64,000 bases of DNA from an uncultured Gemmatimonadales bacterium (GTDB lineage Bacteria; Gemmatimonadota; Gemmatimonadetes; Longimicrobiales; Gaopeijiaceae): assembly GCA_937919655.1 (NCBI GenBank), contig CALFPJ010000063.1:62001-126000 (forward strand), given 5' to 3'. Position 1 is the stretch's first letter. Every line of letters starts with the position of its first letter. Under the pieces are notes generated by a model, which was given only the letters and a program-made list of their open reading frames with translations, ran no database searches and was not told where the DNA came from. A program made the translations under genes and the position numbers. Positions 44,763 through 53,558 of the stretch are shown in pieces.

Positions 44763-45937
44763 CGGAGGTCCTCATTGGTGACTGTAATGGTGATGCCACT
44801 GAGGCCGCCTGCACCCGATTGGCCATCGTAACGTGCGTCACTGAACCTAACCGACCACCCGGTCGTTGCCTCGTCTACGCGCACGTATGGGAAGCGTGAC
44901 CATACATGATAGAGGCCCACTTCGGGGCTAGTCCGGGCGGCAGCAACGACGGCCTGGAGTTGCGCCGCCCCCAACCCCGCGGGGCCAGAGACGAGCGGAA
45001 CGAAGTCCTCCGGATAGAGACGCACTCGAGGAGTGCCAAGCCAGCGGTGGTCTCCGGGGATGTATCCCTCGTTCGTGAGTACCTCGACCTCGGCCCTGAA
45101 CGGGTTGGCGGGCTGTGGGGCCACCATGAGATCTCGCACGTCGAGCCCTGCGCCGATGGCCGCGCTGCGCACGTCGCGGCGCGCTGCCAGATCGACCGAG
45201 ACCATGGTGAGGAGGTACAGCCCAACAGCGATCAGGGCGCGAGTGGTTCTGCGCGCTGCATCGAGGGGGTTCGCATCGTCGCGGCGTAGCCGCAGTACGC
45301 AGACCGTGCTGAGGCCTGTCACCCACAGTGCTTTCACCGGAAGGGCGAGACGGAAGGCGAGTACGACGAGCGATGCCACCATCGCGAGAAAGGCCCAGGC
45401 GATGATGCCGTTTCGGTCCAGCTTCGCGGACAAGAAGACCGCGCCGCCCAGTACCAGCCAGATCCACGGATCGATGACGAACAGGGCGTCACCGTAAGTC
45501 CAAGCGCCATTGAAGGGCAGGCCCCAACGCATGCCATAGGTGTTCATCCAGTCGAGCGCCGGATGCGTGAGGACGCCGATGGTCGACAAGGCCAGGAGTG
45601 GCCAAGCTCGGACAGCTTCGGCGTCAGGACTTCGCCGTCGGCGTACCAAGCGATCCCAGGTCAACATCGCCGCGGTCACGACGAAGGGTAACAGGAGCAG
45701 CGCCAGCCAACTGTGCGTAATTCCTCGCCGAAAGGACAGCGCGAAGTACTCGCCCCGCATGTAGCTGAACACGTCGATATCGGGCGCGTTCGCCGCGATG
45801 ACCAGGGTGGCGGTGGCGAGCGGGGTGGTACGCGCTGCGCCGGATTTGGCGAGTGCGGCTCCAACCAGGCCATGGGTGAGGTTGTCCAGTGGTGCTCCGC
45901 CTTTCGTGCGTATGGGCGCGACCGCCATGCTAGGCAT
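44759..45937 (-). CDS. DUF457 (YdjM-like) membrane-bound metal-dependent hydrolase
   Basis: About 392 residues. The N-terminal part is the YdjM/DUF457 domain with its histidine/aspartate metal ligands: LDNLTHGLVGAALAKSG, ANAPDIDVFSYM, RGITHSWLALLLLP and THPALDWMNTYG. Four to six hydrophobic segments follow (about 90-260). The C-terminal 130 residues form a soluble, strand-rich domain. Similar proteins are annotated as membrane-bound metal-dependent hydrolases, with substrate unknown. ATG 45937 or 45928 is the likely start; upstream codons are antisense to the aconitase X gene. It is coupled to the thioesterase. Confidence 0.8.
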   Translation of the reverse strand: MPSMAVAPIRTKGGAPLDNLTHGLVGAALAKSGAARTTPLATATLVIAANAPDIDVFSYMRGEYFALSFRRGITHSWLALLLLPFVVTAAMLTWDRLVRRRRSPDAEAVRAWPLLALSTIGVLTHPALDWMNTYGMRWGLPFNGAWTYGDALFVIDPWIWLVLGGAVFLSAKLDRNGIIAWAFLAMVASLVVLAFRLALPVKALWVTGLSTVCVLRLRRDDANPLDAARRTTRALIAVGLYLLTMVSVDLAARRDVRSAAIGAGLDVRDLMVAPQPANPFRAEVEVLTNEGYIPGDHRWLGTPRVRLYPEDFVPLVSGPAGLGAAQLQAVVAAARTSPEVGLYHVWSRFPYVRVDEATTGWSVRFSDARYDGQSGAGGLSGITITVTNEDLR

Positions 45938-46000
45938 TGAAGGCGTGTGGCGCGAGGTGTACCTCTGGCCCGCGTTGGGCCGTAAGCATAGGCTCCTCCA

Positions 46001-47260
46001 ATGCCCCTCAACCTCACCCAGCCCGAACGCGACATGCTCGCGGGCACACACGGCGACGCGACCTCGATGGCCATGCGCATTGTTGTGGCCACGGCGGACC
46101 TTCTGGGGGCGGAGTCGCTCGTGGAGGTGGTGTCCGCGCACATCGACGGGTGCCTCCACCATGGCGACGGTGGCGTCGAGTTTGCTGAGAAGTTGGTCCG
46201 GGGCGGAGGGCGGGTCGCCGTGCCTACCACGCTCAACGTGGGCGCGCTCGACCTGCTGCATCCGGAGAAGATCCGCACCACCCCGCACAATACCGATATG
46301 GCCCGTCGCCAGATGCAGGCGTACGTGCAGATGGGCGCCGAAGCGACGTTCACGTGTGCCCCCTATCAGGTCGGGCATGAGCCTGGACTCGGTCAGCAGG
46401 TCGCCTGGGGAGAGTCGAACGCGATCGCCTTCGTAAACTCCGTGCTGGGTGCTCGCACGGAACGTTACGGTGACTTCTTGGATGCGTGTTGCGCGATTAC
46501 GGGGCGCGCCCCGCTCTACGGACTTCACTGTGCGGAGAATCGGGTGGCGCAGGTGATTGTCGATGCGTCGGCGGTGCCGCCGATGCTTAAGGAACGCGAC
46601 GTTTTTTATCCGGTGCTCGGTACCTGGCTGGGGCTCCAGGTTGGGCAGGACATTGCGGCCATCGTGGGGCTACCGAAGACGGTGACCCGAGACCAACTCA
46701 AGGCGCTCGGCGCAGCGGCTGCATCGACGGGCGCTGTGGCGCTCTTTCATGTGGTAGGGGTGACTCCCGAGGCGCCGACGCTTGAGGCGGTAACGGGTGG
46801 GGCTGACCTGCCGCGTGTCGCGGTCTCCGCGGCCGGGATCAGGAACTCGCTAGCACGTTTGTCGACCGCGGCCAGTGACGACCAGGTAGATGCCATCGCC
46901 GTGGGAAGCCCGCACTTCTCCTTGCAGGAGTTCGATTCACTGCTGGAGCTACTGGGCGATCGACGCCTGCGCGTACCCTTTTATGTCTGCACGGCGCGTG
47001 GCACGCTGCACAGTCTTGAGCAGCGAGGCGATGCGGCGCGGCTCATCAGAGCGGGCGTCGAGATCATCGCAGACACGTGCGTGGTCGTCACTCCGATACT
47101 GCCCGCGAAGGGCGGTGTGCTGATGACCAACTCGGGCAAGTTCGCGCACTACGGACCGTCGAATACGGGCTACGAGGTCCTCTACGGTAGTCTTGAGGAC
47201 TGCGTCGAGTCCTCGGTCCACGGTCGCGTGATGCGCAACGAGCAGGTGTGGTCGTGGTGA
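46001..47260 (+). CDS. Aconitase X, large (catalytic) subunit
   Basis: 419 residues of the AcnX (DUF521) family. Characterised members are cis-3-hydroxy-L-proline dehydratase in bacteria or mevalonate-5-phosphate dehydratase in archaea. Family features: MLAGTHGDATSMAMRIVVATADLLGAE, HIDGCLHHGDGGVEFAEKL, TFTCAPYQVG (AcnX Cys motif), GESNAIAFVNSVLGARTERYG and GLHCAENRV. In this bacterial context the hydroxyproline dehydratase role is more likely (inference), and delta1-pyrroline-2-carboxylate would be its product. It is translationally coupled to the swivel-domain subunit. Confidence 0.88.
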   Translation: MPLNLTQPERDMLAGTHGDATSMAMRIVVATADLLGAESLVEVVSAHIDGCLHHGDGGVEFAEKLVRGGGRVAVPTTLNVGALDLLHPEKIRTTPHNTDMARRQMQAYVQMGAEATFTCAPYQVGHEPGLGQQVAWGESNAIAFVNSVLGARTERYGDFLDACCAITGRAPLYGLHCAENRVAQVIVDASAVPPMLKERDVFYPVLGTWLGLQVGQDIAAIVGLPKTVTRDQLKALGAAAASTGAVALFHVVGVTPEAPTLEAVTGGADLPRVAVSAAGIRNSLARLSTAASDDQVDAIAVGSPHFSLQEFDSLLELLGDRRLRVPFYVCTARGTLHSLEQRGDAARLIRAGVEIIADTCVVVTPILPAKGGVLMTNSGKFAHYGPSNTGYEVLYGSLEDCVESSVHGRVMRNEQVWSW

Positions 47261-47664
47261 AGGGCCGGGTGCTCATTCCCGGTGAGGCCGTCGGGCCGCT
47301 TCTTCGGCTCGATCACCCCATCAGCTTTTGGGGCGGCGTCGACCCGGTGGCCGGAACGATCGTAGACCCGCGGCACCCCAACTACGGCGCTTCGATCACC
47401 GGAACTGTGCTCGCGATTCCTTCAGCGGTGGGCTCGAGTTCCTCGAGCGCGATCATGCTTGAGTTGGTTCGCGAGGGGACCGCGCCAGCCGCGATACTGC
47501 TCGGCCGGGCGGACGCGATCTTGTCGCTGGGCGTCGTGGTCGGATGCGAACTCGGTTACACGTCCGTGCCCATCGTCGAACTTCCGGTCGCGCTGCAGGA
47601 GCAGCTCACCCAGGGTGCGCGGGTGCGGGTTGGGGCTGATGGGAGCGTTTCGGAGGGTCCCTAG
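47257..47664 (+). CDS. Aconitase X swivel-domain (small) subunit
   Basis: 135 residues of the DUF126 swivel domain that completes aconitase X: MKGRVLIPGEAVGPLLRLDHPISFWGGVDPVAGTIVD, GASITGTVLAIPSAVGSSSSSAIMLEL (phosphate or carboxylate-binding loop) and VPIVELP. GTG 47257 overlaps the large-subunit stop (GTGA) and gives the family N-terminus; GTG 47248 is also open. Together the two make a complete heterodimer. Confidence 0.88.
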   Translation: MKGRVLIPGEAVGPLLRLDHPISFWGGVDPVAGTIVDPRHPNYGASITGTVLAIPSAVGSSSSSAIMLELVREGTAPAAILLGRADAILSLGVVVGCELGYTSVPIVELPVALQEQLTQGARVRVGADGSVSEGP

Positions 47665-47763
47665 CCGAAAGACAGCCCGCTGTGTTTGAGCCTTGGGTGG
47701 TGCGCAGGGGCCCCAATTTTCGTAAACGTAGGGGGCGCGGCAGCGGTTCCACGAGAGAGGAGC

Positions 47764-48339
47764 ATGAATCTGATGCACGGTCGAACGATTCTCGGATTTG
47801 CGGTAATGATGTTCCTCCAGCCTATGGCGCTGCATGCACAGGTTGTGCCCACCTCGTACACGGACCTCGTCGAGTGGCGCTCGGTCGGACCGACGAGGGG
47901 CGGACGTGTGGTGGCCGTCGCCGGTGACCCCATCGATGATTTTACCTTCTACCAAGGCACGGCGGGCGGGGGCGTGTGGAAGACGGCGGATGGGGGCATC
48001 CACTGGAACAACGTCTCCGACGGGTACTTCCAGACGGGTTCCGTAGGCGCGATCGCGATCGCAGAGTCCTCTCCGGGCGTGGTGTACGTGGGTATGGGGG
48101 AGGCGTGCATCCGTGGAAATGCGTCGATCGGCGACGGGGTCTACAAGACCGCCGATGGCGGCGCGACATGGGAGCACATGGGGCTCGAGGCGACGAGCCA
48201 GACAAGATCCAGCCTGTTAGCAATGTCGTCATTCGTTGCGCCTACGGTTTCGTCTGTACTCAACCCCACCCGTCACCCTGTACGCGAAACTCACACAGTG
48301 CGTTTCCCAGCGACAGTAACACCCGAGGCGCTATTCTGA
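47764..48339 (+). pseudogene. 5' remnant of a BNR-repeat/sortilin-type secreted protein
   Basis: ATG 47764 follows GAGAGGAG. A signal peptide ([16 protein letters not shown]) leads into a sequence like the start of large (about 1000-residue) BNR/VPS10-type exported proteins: [25 protein letters not shown], two [27 protein letters not shown] blade motifs. Homology ends near 48197, after which the frame runs into unrelated residues and stops at 48339. So only about 145 codons of the original remain, and the downstream part is missing, replaced by a permease fragment and a MITE-like element. Confidence 0.8.
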
Positions 48340-48504
48340 TCGCATCGTCACCATTGGATCGATCCGAGTGCTCGCAAGGGCGGGGAGCCAACTGGCAAGT
48401 AGACCCGTTCCACCGAGCAGAACGAACCCCGCAGCGAGCGTCAGGGGATCGTCCGGGGCCACTCCGTAGAGAATCCCGGCGGGCTGGAGCGAGTGACCAC
48501 ACCG
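48331..48504 (-). pseudogene. 3' fragment of an FtsX/MacB-type ABC permease
   Basis: On the minus strand a frame without start codon encodes about 57 residues ending at TAG 48331: GILYGVAPDDPLTLAAGF, then VLLGGTGLLASWLPALAS and [12 protein letters not shown]. This is the typical C-terminus of MacB/FtsX-type permeases of the orphan duplicated class (last membrane helix, LPA-x-R-x-x-R-[IV]-DP motif). Its 5' side stops exactly at the MITE-like element (48505). It may derive from the same gene as the N-terminal fragment at 49480-50520, now in opposite orientation, or from another permease. Confidence 0.75.
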
Positions 48505-48671
48505 CTAGTGCGGTGTATCAGAAGTGTCTCGGCCATTCGAGCACCGATGCATCCGGCCCAGCGTCGTTGCTCCTCCTCACAATAGCGGTGCTATTCCTCG
48601 TCGTCGCGCCTACCTGGATCCGGTGCCTCGGCACTCTCGGTGGCTCGGGAACTTCTGATACACCACACTAG
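48505..48671. mobile_element. 167-bp MITE-like element with 21-bp terminal inverted repeats
   Basis: Left end 48505-48525 (CTAGTGCGGTGTATCAGAAGT) and the reverse complement of right end 48651-48671 differ at one of 21 bases. Ends carry CTAG, as in the element at 21839-22163, but the rest differs, so this is a second family. No coding capacity for a transposase. It abuts the permease 3' fragment. Confidence 0.75.
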
Positions 48672-48760
48672 AGCGTTGAGCATGTCGCGCTTGCGGTTTG
48701 TCCGTCCGTAAGCGGATCTTAAGGCTGCTCCCTCCCGCCTCTGCCAGGAACCGATCTATC

Positions 48761-49426
48761 ATGCGTCACGCCCACGGTCATCTCTTCGTCCCCGCTCTCG
48801 CTCTGTCAGTAGCGTTCGCGCTCACGGCGATCCCCACGACGGTCTCCGCTCAAGCCAACGGTCACGCCCACATCGGGCACGTCGCGGACGCGTTCCGCGG
48901 CACCCCAGACGAAATGGGACTACTGCCCACCGCGATGGCCGAGGCCGCGATCGCCGCCCAACACGCTGGCTTCGCCGCCAACAGCGCGGACAATCTCGAC
49001 ATGGCCAAACGGCACATGGGGCATGTGCTACACGCGCTAGATCCGGCGGAGGCAGAGGCCGGCCCTGGTAAGGGTTACGGAGTGAAGGCAGCCGCCGCAG
49101 GCGTGGCCCGCCACATCGAGCTCGCCGCGGCCGCGGAACAGGCCTCGGATGCTTTGAAGACCCACGCAACCCACATCGCCACTTCGGCCCACAACACAGT
49201 CACGCGCGTCGATCAAATGATCGCGCTGGCCAAGCAGATCCAGGCTGCGACGTCCGCAGCCGACGCCGCACCGATGATCCACGAACTTGCGGCCCTGGGT
49301 GAGCAGCTCGTGACTGGTCACGATGCGAACGGCGACGGGCGGGTCGGCTGGCAGGAGGGCGAGGGTGGGCTCGCTGCTTCCGAGACGCACCTGGGTTTGT
49401 TGAAGCGCGCGGAGGGGATGGACTAG
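48761..49426 (+). CDS. Secreted helical protein with one EF-hand-like loop
   Basis: 221 residues from ATG 48761 (MRHAHGH). A signal peptide (FVPALALSVAFALTAIPTTVSAQ) ends at about residue 30. The mature protein is helical and His/Ala-rich (GHAHIGHVADAF, MAKRHMGHVLHALDPAEAEAG, ARHIELAAAAEQASDAL). It holds one calcium-loop-like DANGDGRVGWQEGE near residue 190. I recognise no family; a periplasmic role is likely from the signal peptide. It lies intact inside the degraded region. Confidence 0.75.
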   Translation: MRHAHGHLFVPALALSVAFALTAIPTTVSAQANGHAHIGHVADAFRGTPDEMGLLPTAMAEAAIAAQHAGFAANSADNLDMAKRHMGHVLHALDPAEAEAGPGKGYGVKAAAAGVARHIELAAAAEQASDALKTHATHIATSAHNTVTRVDQMIALAKQIQAATSAADAAPMIHELAALGEQLVTGHDANGDGRVGWQEGEGGLAASETHLGLLKRAEGMD

Positions 49427-49479
49427 CGCCTCGCGTATCGACGTAAGACTCGTGCAACATACCTTGTGTTATAAGTATT

Positions 49480-50520
49480 GTGACGCAGGATGAGAGCACA
49501 GGCCGTTTTAAAAGGGTTGGGTTGGGGACGTTGATTGGGGCGTGGAAGAGTCTGAAGCGGTCGCCGGGGTACGCTGCGGCGTTCATTGCGACGTTGGGTT
49601 TGGCGATCGGGGTGAACTCCTCGGTTTTCAGCGTCGTGAATGCGGTCCTTCTGCAGCCGCTCCCCTTCGACAATGCCGACCGGATCGTCTACCTCCAGCA
49701 ACCCGGAGAAAGAGCCGGAGTCGCGAACGCGCTTTTCTCGTTCCACGAGGTTGCAGACTACCGAGAGGGCGTCTCGGCCTTTGACGAACTCGTCGAGTTC
49801 GGAGATTGGGACTTCTCGGTCGTGCCCGGAGACGGCGGGGAGCCCCATCGGGCCGTCGGGGGCTGATCACGAACAACTATTTCAGCGTGCTTGGCATGCG
49901 TGCTGCGCTCGGACGGACGACACTCCCCGAGGACGATCTGGACGGGGCGGAGCCCGTGATCGTGCTGACCCGGCACTATTGGTCTCGTGTGTTCGGTGAA
50001 GACCCGGACGCGATCGGCAAGATCATGGAGCTCAACGGCAAGAACGCGCGCGTGGTGGGTGTGCTGGAGGGAGGCTCCCACTACACGGGATCGAGGAAGC
50101 AAGACTTCTATGTGAACTACGCGACTAACGACCACTATGTCGGTGCGAGCATGAAGGACGCGCGCACTCATCGGATGACGGACGTTTTCGCGCGCCTGGC
50201 GCCAGGCGCCTCAGTGGAGGCGGCGCGCTCCGAGGTCGTCGCGATCAGCGATCAACTCCACCGTGAATATCCGGATGCCTATGCCGAAACCATGGGCTAT
50301 TCGGTCACCTTGAACCTCTGGCAGGACGAGCTGACGCGGGACGCGCGCCCGATCTTCACCCTGCTCATGGGCACGGTGGCGGCGGTCCTCCTCCTGGCCT
50401 GTGCCAATCTGGCGAACCTCACCCTGACGCGCCTCGTGCGGCGCGAGGGCGAGCTCATGACCCGAGTGGCCCTTGGCAAGAGGGCGGGGATAGCGCGGGG
50501 TCGCGATGGCTCAGGATTAG
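49480..50520 (+). pseudogene. 5' fragment of an FtsX/MacB-type ABC permease, frameshifted and truncated
   Basis: GTG 49480 opens a protein like the N-terminus of MacB/FtsX-type orphan permeases: SLKRSPGYAAAFIATLGLAIGVNSSVFSVVNAVLLQPLPF. At a run of five Gs (49856-49860) the frame is lost. It resumes one frame over as LITNNYFSVLGMRAALGR, continues through FARLAPGASVEAARSEV and the second membrane helix (AAVLLLACANLANLTLTRLVRREGE), and departs from the family near 50480. The periplasmic second half, last helices and stop are missing; the frame then runs into the antisense of the NhaC gene. Roughly 330 residues of an original about 800 remain. Confidence 0.85.
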
Positions 50521-50543
50521 GGAAAAAAGCGAGGCAGGTGGCC

Positions 50544-51947
50544 CTATACCCGCGCTTGAGCGATATGCGCACCCGCCCGCCCCCATCCTGTTGCGATCGC
50601 GATCACGATCACCGCCAACAACCCCCACGAGTGGACGTTGTGGAGTCCGACATCCCAGGGCGTGAGGTGCGGCATTCCGTCGACTCCAGCCGTCAGCGAC
50701 GCCGCGAGCACAGTCGGAATGAAGAACGGAAGCAGGAATGGGTAGGTACACGAGACAACATCAAGGATATTGGCGCGGCGGTAGGCGTCGATCCCGGCTG
50801 AGCTGCCCACATCGTTAGCGAGTTCGCCGACGGTGACGAGGGCCACCACGGGGTGGGTGGTGAGTATCGTCGCGCCTGAAATCGCCGTGAAGATCCACCA
50901 CTCGGCCTTTGCCTCGTTGGTCGCACGCAGGCGGATCCAGGTGACTAGGCGTTCGATGAGGCCACCGGCTTCCAGGCCTCCGACCAACCCCATCAGGAGC
51001 AGGGTGAAGACCGACACACCCACAGCGCGTCTCATGCCATCCAACAGCAGGCCCGTTGCGATGAAGTTCTCTCGGTCGACGCCGAGCAAGTCGGTAAGAG
51101 CGAAGCGTCCCATCAGAAGGCCGAGTACGACTGTGGCCACGATCCCGAAAAGGAGGCCCTCGACCAGGTGCTTGCCGCGCATGAGAAGGGTCACGACCAG
51201 TGCCGGGACCACGAGAAGGACCAGGCTCAGTTTGTCCTGCGGGAAGTCCAGGGCTGCGTCCTGGGTACCCGATGAACCCCCGAACAGGGCGAAGCTGACC
51301 AGCGCCAGGACAGCCGCCGGAAGCGCGTATCTCATGCGTGATCGGACCACACCGCCGAGGTCAGCACCCTGAGTGGTGGCCGAGGCGATGGTGGTATCTG
51401 AGATGGGCGAGATGTTGTCGCCGAACGTGGCGCCGGCGATGATCGCGCCCATGAGGAACGCTGGCTCGGCGGAGAGCGCCGCTCCTGCCGGGTAGAGGAG
51501 CGGACCACAAACGAGCAGCGTGCCGAGGCTGGTCCCGGTCGCCGTGGAAAAAACCATGCAGACCAGAAACGCGGCCGCGACATATCCGCCGCCGGAGACA
51601 CCCATCGCTTGGGTCGACCATACCAGGGCATCCACCAGGCCGCTCTCGCGGAGCAGGATCCCGAGGACGCCCGCAAGGATCCAGGCCAGCACCATGATCA
51701 TGACAATGCGGCGGCTCATTCCGTCGATCACGGCATCGGCATAGACGGACCGGTCTTTGGCAAGAAATAGTCCGACGGTGATACCGATCAGGACGATAGG
51801 CCACAGGCCCGTCTCGTCTGGGGCGCCGGTCAGGCCTAGCCAGGACACGCCGACAAGGAAGGCCGCGAATGGTGCCAGCGCGCCGACGGTTCCGCCATAA
51901 AAAGACAGGTTCTGCTTGGTGGGGACTGGGTATTCCACGGTGCTCAC
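50544..51947 (-). CDS. nhaC: Na+/H+ antiporter, NhaC family
   Basis: About 467 residues with around 12 membrane segments, of the NhaC family, which exchanges Na+ for H+ across the cytoplasmic membrane. Typical are MGVSGGGYVAAAFLVCMVFSTATGTSLGT, MGAIIAGATFGDNISPISDTTIASA (the conserved half-helix motif GDNxSPISDT) and a C-terminal TYPFLLPFFIPTVLAA. GTG 51947 (MSTVEYPVPTK) is taken as start; the frame runs upstream but that part is antisense to the next gene. It suits a marine or saline habitat. Confidence 0.88.
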   Translation of the reverse strand: MSTVEYPVPTKQNLSFYGGTVGALAPFAAFLVGVSWLGLTGAPDETGLWPIVLIGITVGLFLAKDRSVYADAVIDGMSRRIVMIMVLAWILAGVLGILLRESGLVDALVWSTQAMGVSGGGYVAAAFLVCMVFSTATGTSLGTLLVCGPLLYPAGAALSAEPAFLMGAIIAGATFGDNISPISDTTIASATTQGADLGGVVRSRMRYALPAAVLALVSFALFGGSSGTQDAALDFPQDKLSLVLLVVPALVVTLLMRGKHLVEGLLFGIVATVVLGLLMGRFALTDLLGVDRENFIATGLLLDGMRRAVGVSVFTLLLMGLVGGLEAGGLIERLVTWIRLRATNEAKAEWWIFTAISGATILTTHPVVALVTVGELANDVGSSAGIDAYRRANILDVVSCTYPFLLPFFIPTVLAASLTAGVDGMPHLTPWDVGLHNVHSWGLLAVIVIAIATGWGRAGAHIAQARV

Positions 51948-52016
51948 TGAGAGAGGGTCGTGCCGGGGCCGGTAGAATCCTACGTTCCTGAGCTCACGCC
52001 AGAAAGGAAACGGCCG

Positions 52017-52379
52017 GTGTCCGCACACGACGACTTCACGTTGTACGACCTCAGAGTAGAGGTGACCCAAGGAGATCAACCGATGGTGTGCAACCACCAG
52101 GTTGGTGACTACTTCGAGTTGTCAGGAGAGAATCTGAGTTTGCCTGACGGTCAGACATTCCCTCTCTATTCGCTGGCTGCGCTACTCCCCCTGTTGCCCG
52201 CGAAGCAGAGGGAGACGCATCCGAATGATTGGATGACCACTGACATGGAGGTGGCGTGCCCGGATCCGCTCTGCGGAGGTCGATTCAAAATCACCCGCGT
52301 GGGTCAGTCGACCTTCCGCCACGGAGAGGTGACCCGGGTGCCGCTGCCCGCGGCCGCGCAGGGGAGAGAGACGGGCTGA
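52017..52379 (+). CDS. TIGR04076 family protein
   Basis: About 120 residues. The pattern fits the TIGR04076 family: YDLRVEVTQ, NHQVGDYFELSGENLSLPDGQTFPLYSLAALLPLLPAKQRET (conserved Gly-Asp and the LAALLPLLPAKQR block) and CPDPLCGGRFKITR with a Cys pair. Function unknown; the Cys pair and small size suggest a ligand or metal-binding protein. GTG 52017 gives the usual start; the frame is open to 51960. Divergent from nhaC and followed by the aldo/keto reductase on the same strand after 82 bases. Confidence 0.78.
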   Translation: MSAHDDFTLYDLRVEVTQGDQPMVCNHQVGDYFELSGENLSLPDGQTFPLYSLAALLPLLPAKQRETHPNDWMTTDMEVACPDPLCGGRFKITRVGQSTFRHGEVTRVPLPAAAQGRETG

Positions 52380-52461
52380 TGGCTCGCGGGCTGTGGACTT
52401 ACAGGCTGCCCACTTGTGGGCTGAGGGTCGGCGCCGACGCGTCTGCGGGACAGCCGCTACG

Positions 52462-53508
52462 ATGATCGAAAGGCGCGATCTCGCTCCGGGATATTCGATC
52501 TCCCGCGTGATCCACGGTGGATGGCAATTCTCGGCCGGACATAGACTCTCGCAAGACGAGTTGGCCTCGTCCATCGACGTTTTGGAGGCCTCCGCGGAGC
52601 TGGGCGTCACGACCTTCGATTGTGCGGACATCTACACGGGGGTCGAGGAACTCTACGGTCGTTTCCTGCGACGCTGGCGGAGCACCTCTGTGGCTGTGCC
52701 GATCCAGATCCACACCAAATTTGTCCCCGACTACGCGGCGCTTGAACGAGTCGATCGCGCATACGTCGAAAGGATCATTGACCGATCGCTGACTCGATTG
52801 GGTGTGGAGCGGCTCGATCTGGTGCAGTTCTACTGGTGGCGCGATGAGGTGCCGGGAATGGAGGCCGCCGCGCGATGCCTCGCGGACCTACGCGATGCTG
52901 GCAAAATTCGTCACGTTGCGGTCACGAACCTGGACGTCGATCGCATTCGACTGATTCACGAGGCGGACGTGGCGCCAGTGGCGGACCAAGTGCAATACTC
53001 CGTGCTGGATCGTCGTGCAGAACACGGCCTCTCTGCGTTCGCGCAGGAACGGGCGATTGGGCTGCTTTGTTTCGGGACGCTTGCCGGCGGCTTTCTCACG
53101 GACGCTTGGCTCGGGGCTCAAGACCCAGTGGAAGCCGCGAATCGGTCGCAGGTGAAGTACCGACTCATTATCGATGAGTTCGGTGGCTGGGATCCTTATC
53201 AGGCGCTGCTGGCCGAACTCAGGGATATCGCTGATGGCCACGGAGCCAACATCGGTGCGGTTGCGCTGCGTTTCGTGCTGGATCAGCCGGCTGTTGCCGC
53301 GGCGATTGTAGGTGCGACGCGACTCGGACAGATGGAGCGCAATCTGGAGGCATTTGCGTGTTCGCTTTCCACGGAGGATCACGCGAGAATTCGTGTACAT
53401 CTGGATGCCTCCGCAGGACCGAATGGCGCCGTATTCGCGCTCGAGCGCGACCGGGATGGCCCCCATGGACGCATCATGCGCTACGACCTGAATGTTGAGG
53501 CCGAGTAG
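52462..53508 (+). CDS. Aldo/keto reductase
   Basis: 348 residues of the aldo/keto reductase (TIM barrel, NADPH-dependent) family. ISRVIHGGWQFS and TTFDCADIYTGVEELYGRFL contain the catalytic Asp and Tyr, FVPDYAALERVDRAYVERIIDRSLTRLGVERLDLVQFYWW is the typical barrel helix-strand, and AIVGATRLGQMERNLEAF is the C-terminal NADP-binding signature. HTKF carries the active-site Lys. Substrate unknown. ATG 52462 (MIERRDLAPGY) is the start. It is transcribed with the TIGR04076 gene and precedes the FHA-protease gene by 50 bases. Confidence 0.9.
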   Translation: MIERRDLAPGYSISRVIHGGWQFSAGHRLSQDELASSIDVLEASAELGVTTFDCADIYTGVEELYGRFLRRWRSTSVAVPIQIHTKFVPDYAALERVDRAYVERIIDRSLTRLGVERLDLVQFYWWRDEVPGMEAAARCLADLRDAGKIRHVAVTNLDVDRIRLIHEADVAPVADQVQYSVLDRRAEHGLSAFAQERAIGLLCFGTLAGGFLTDAWLGAQDPVEAANRSQVKYRLIIDEFGGWDPYQALLAELRDIADGHGANIGAVALRFVLDQPAVAAAIVGATRLGQMERNLEAFACSLSTEDHARIRVHLDASAGPNGAVFALERDRDGPHGRIMRYDLNVEAE

Positions 53509-53558
53509 ATGACATCAGGCATCCATACCACAACGCGCATGCGTCTGCCACGGACACG

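Noticed and set aside
45937-46528. Upstream extension of the DUF457 gene
   Set aside because: The added 197 codons are antisense to the aconitase X gene and lack family character.
49850-49866. The five-G run as a programmed frameshift site in the permease
   Set aside because: The same gene is truncated downstream, so decay or sequencing error is the simpler explanation.
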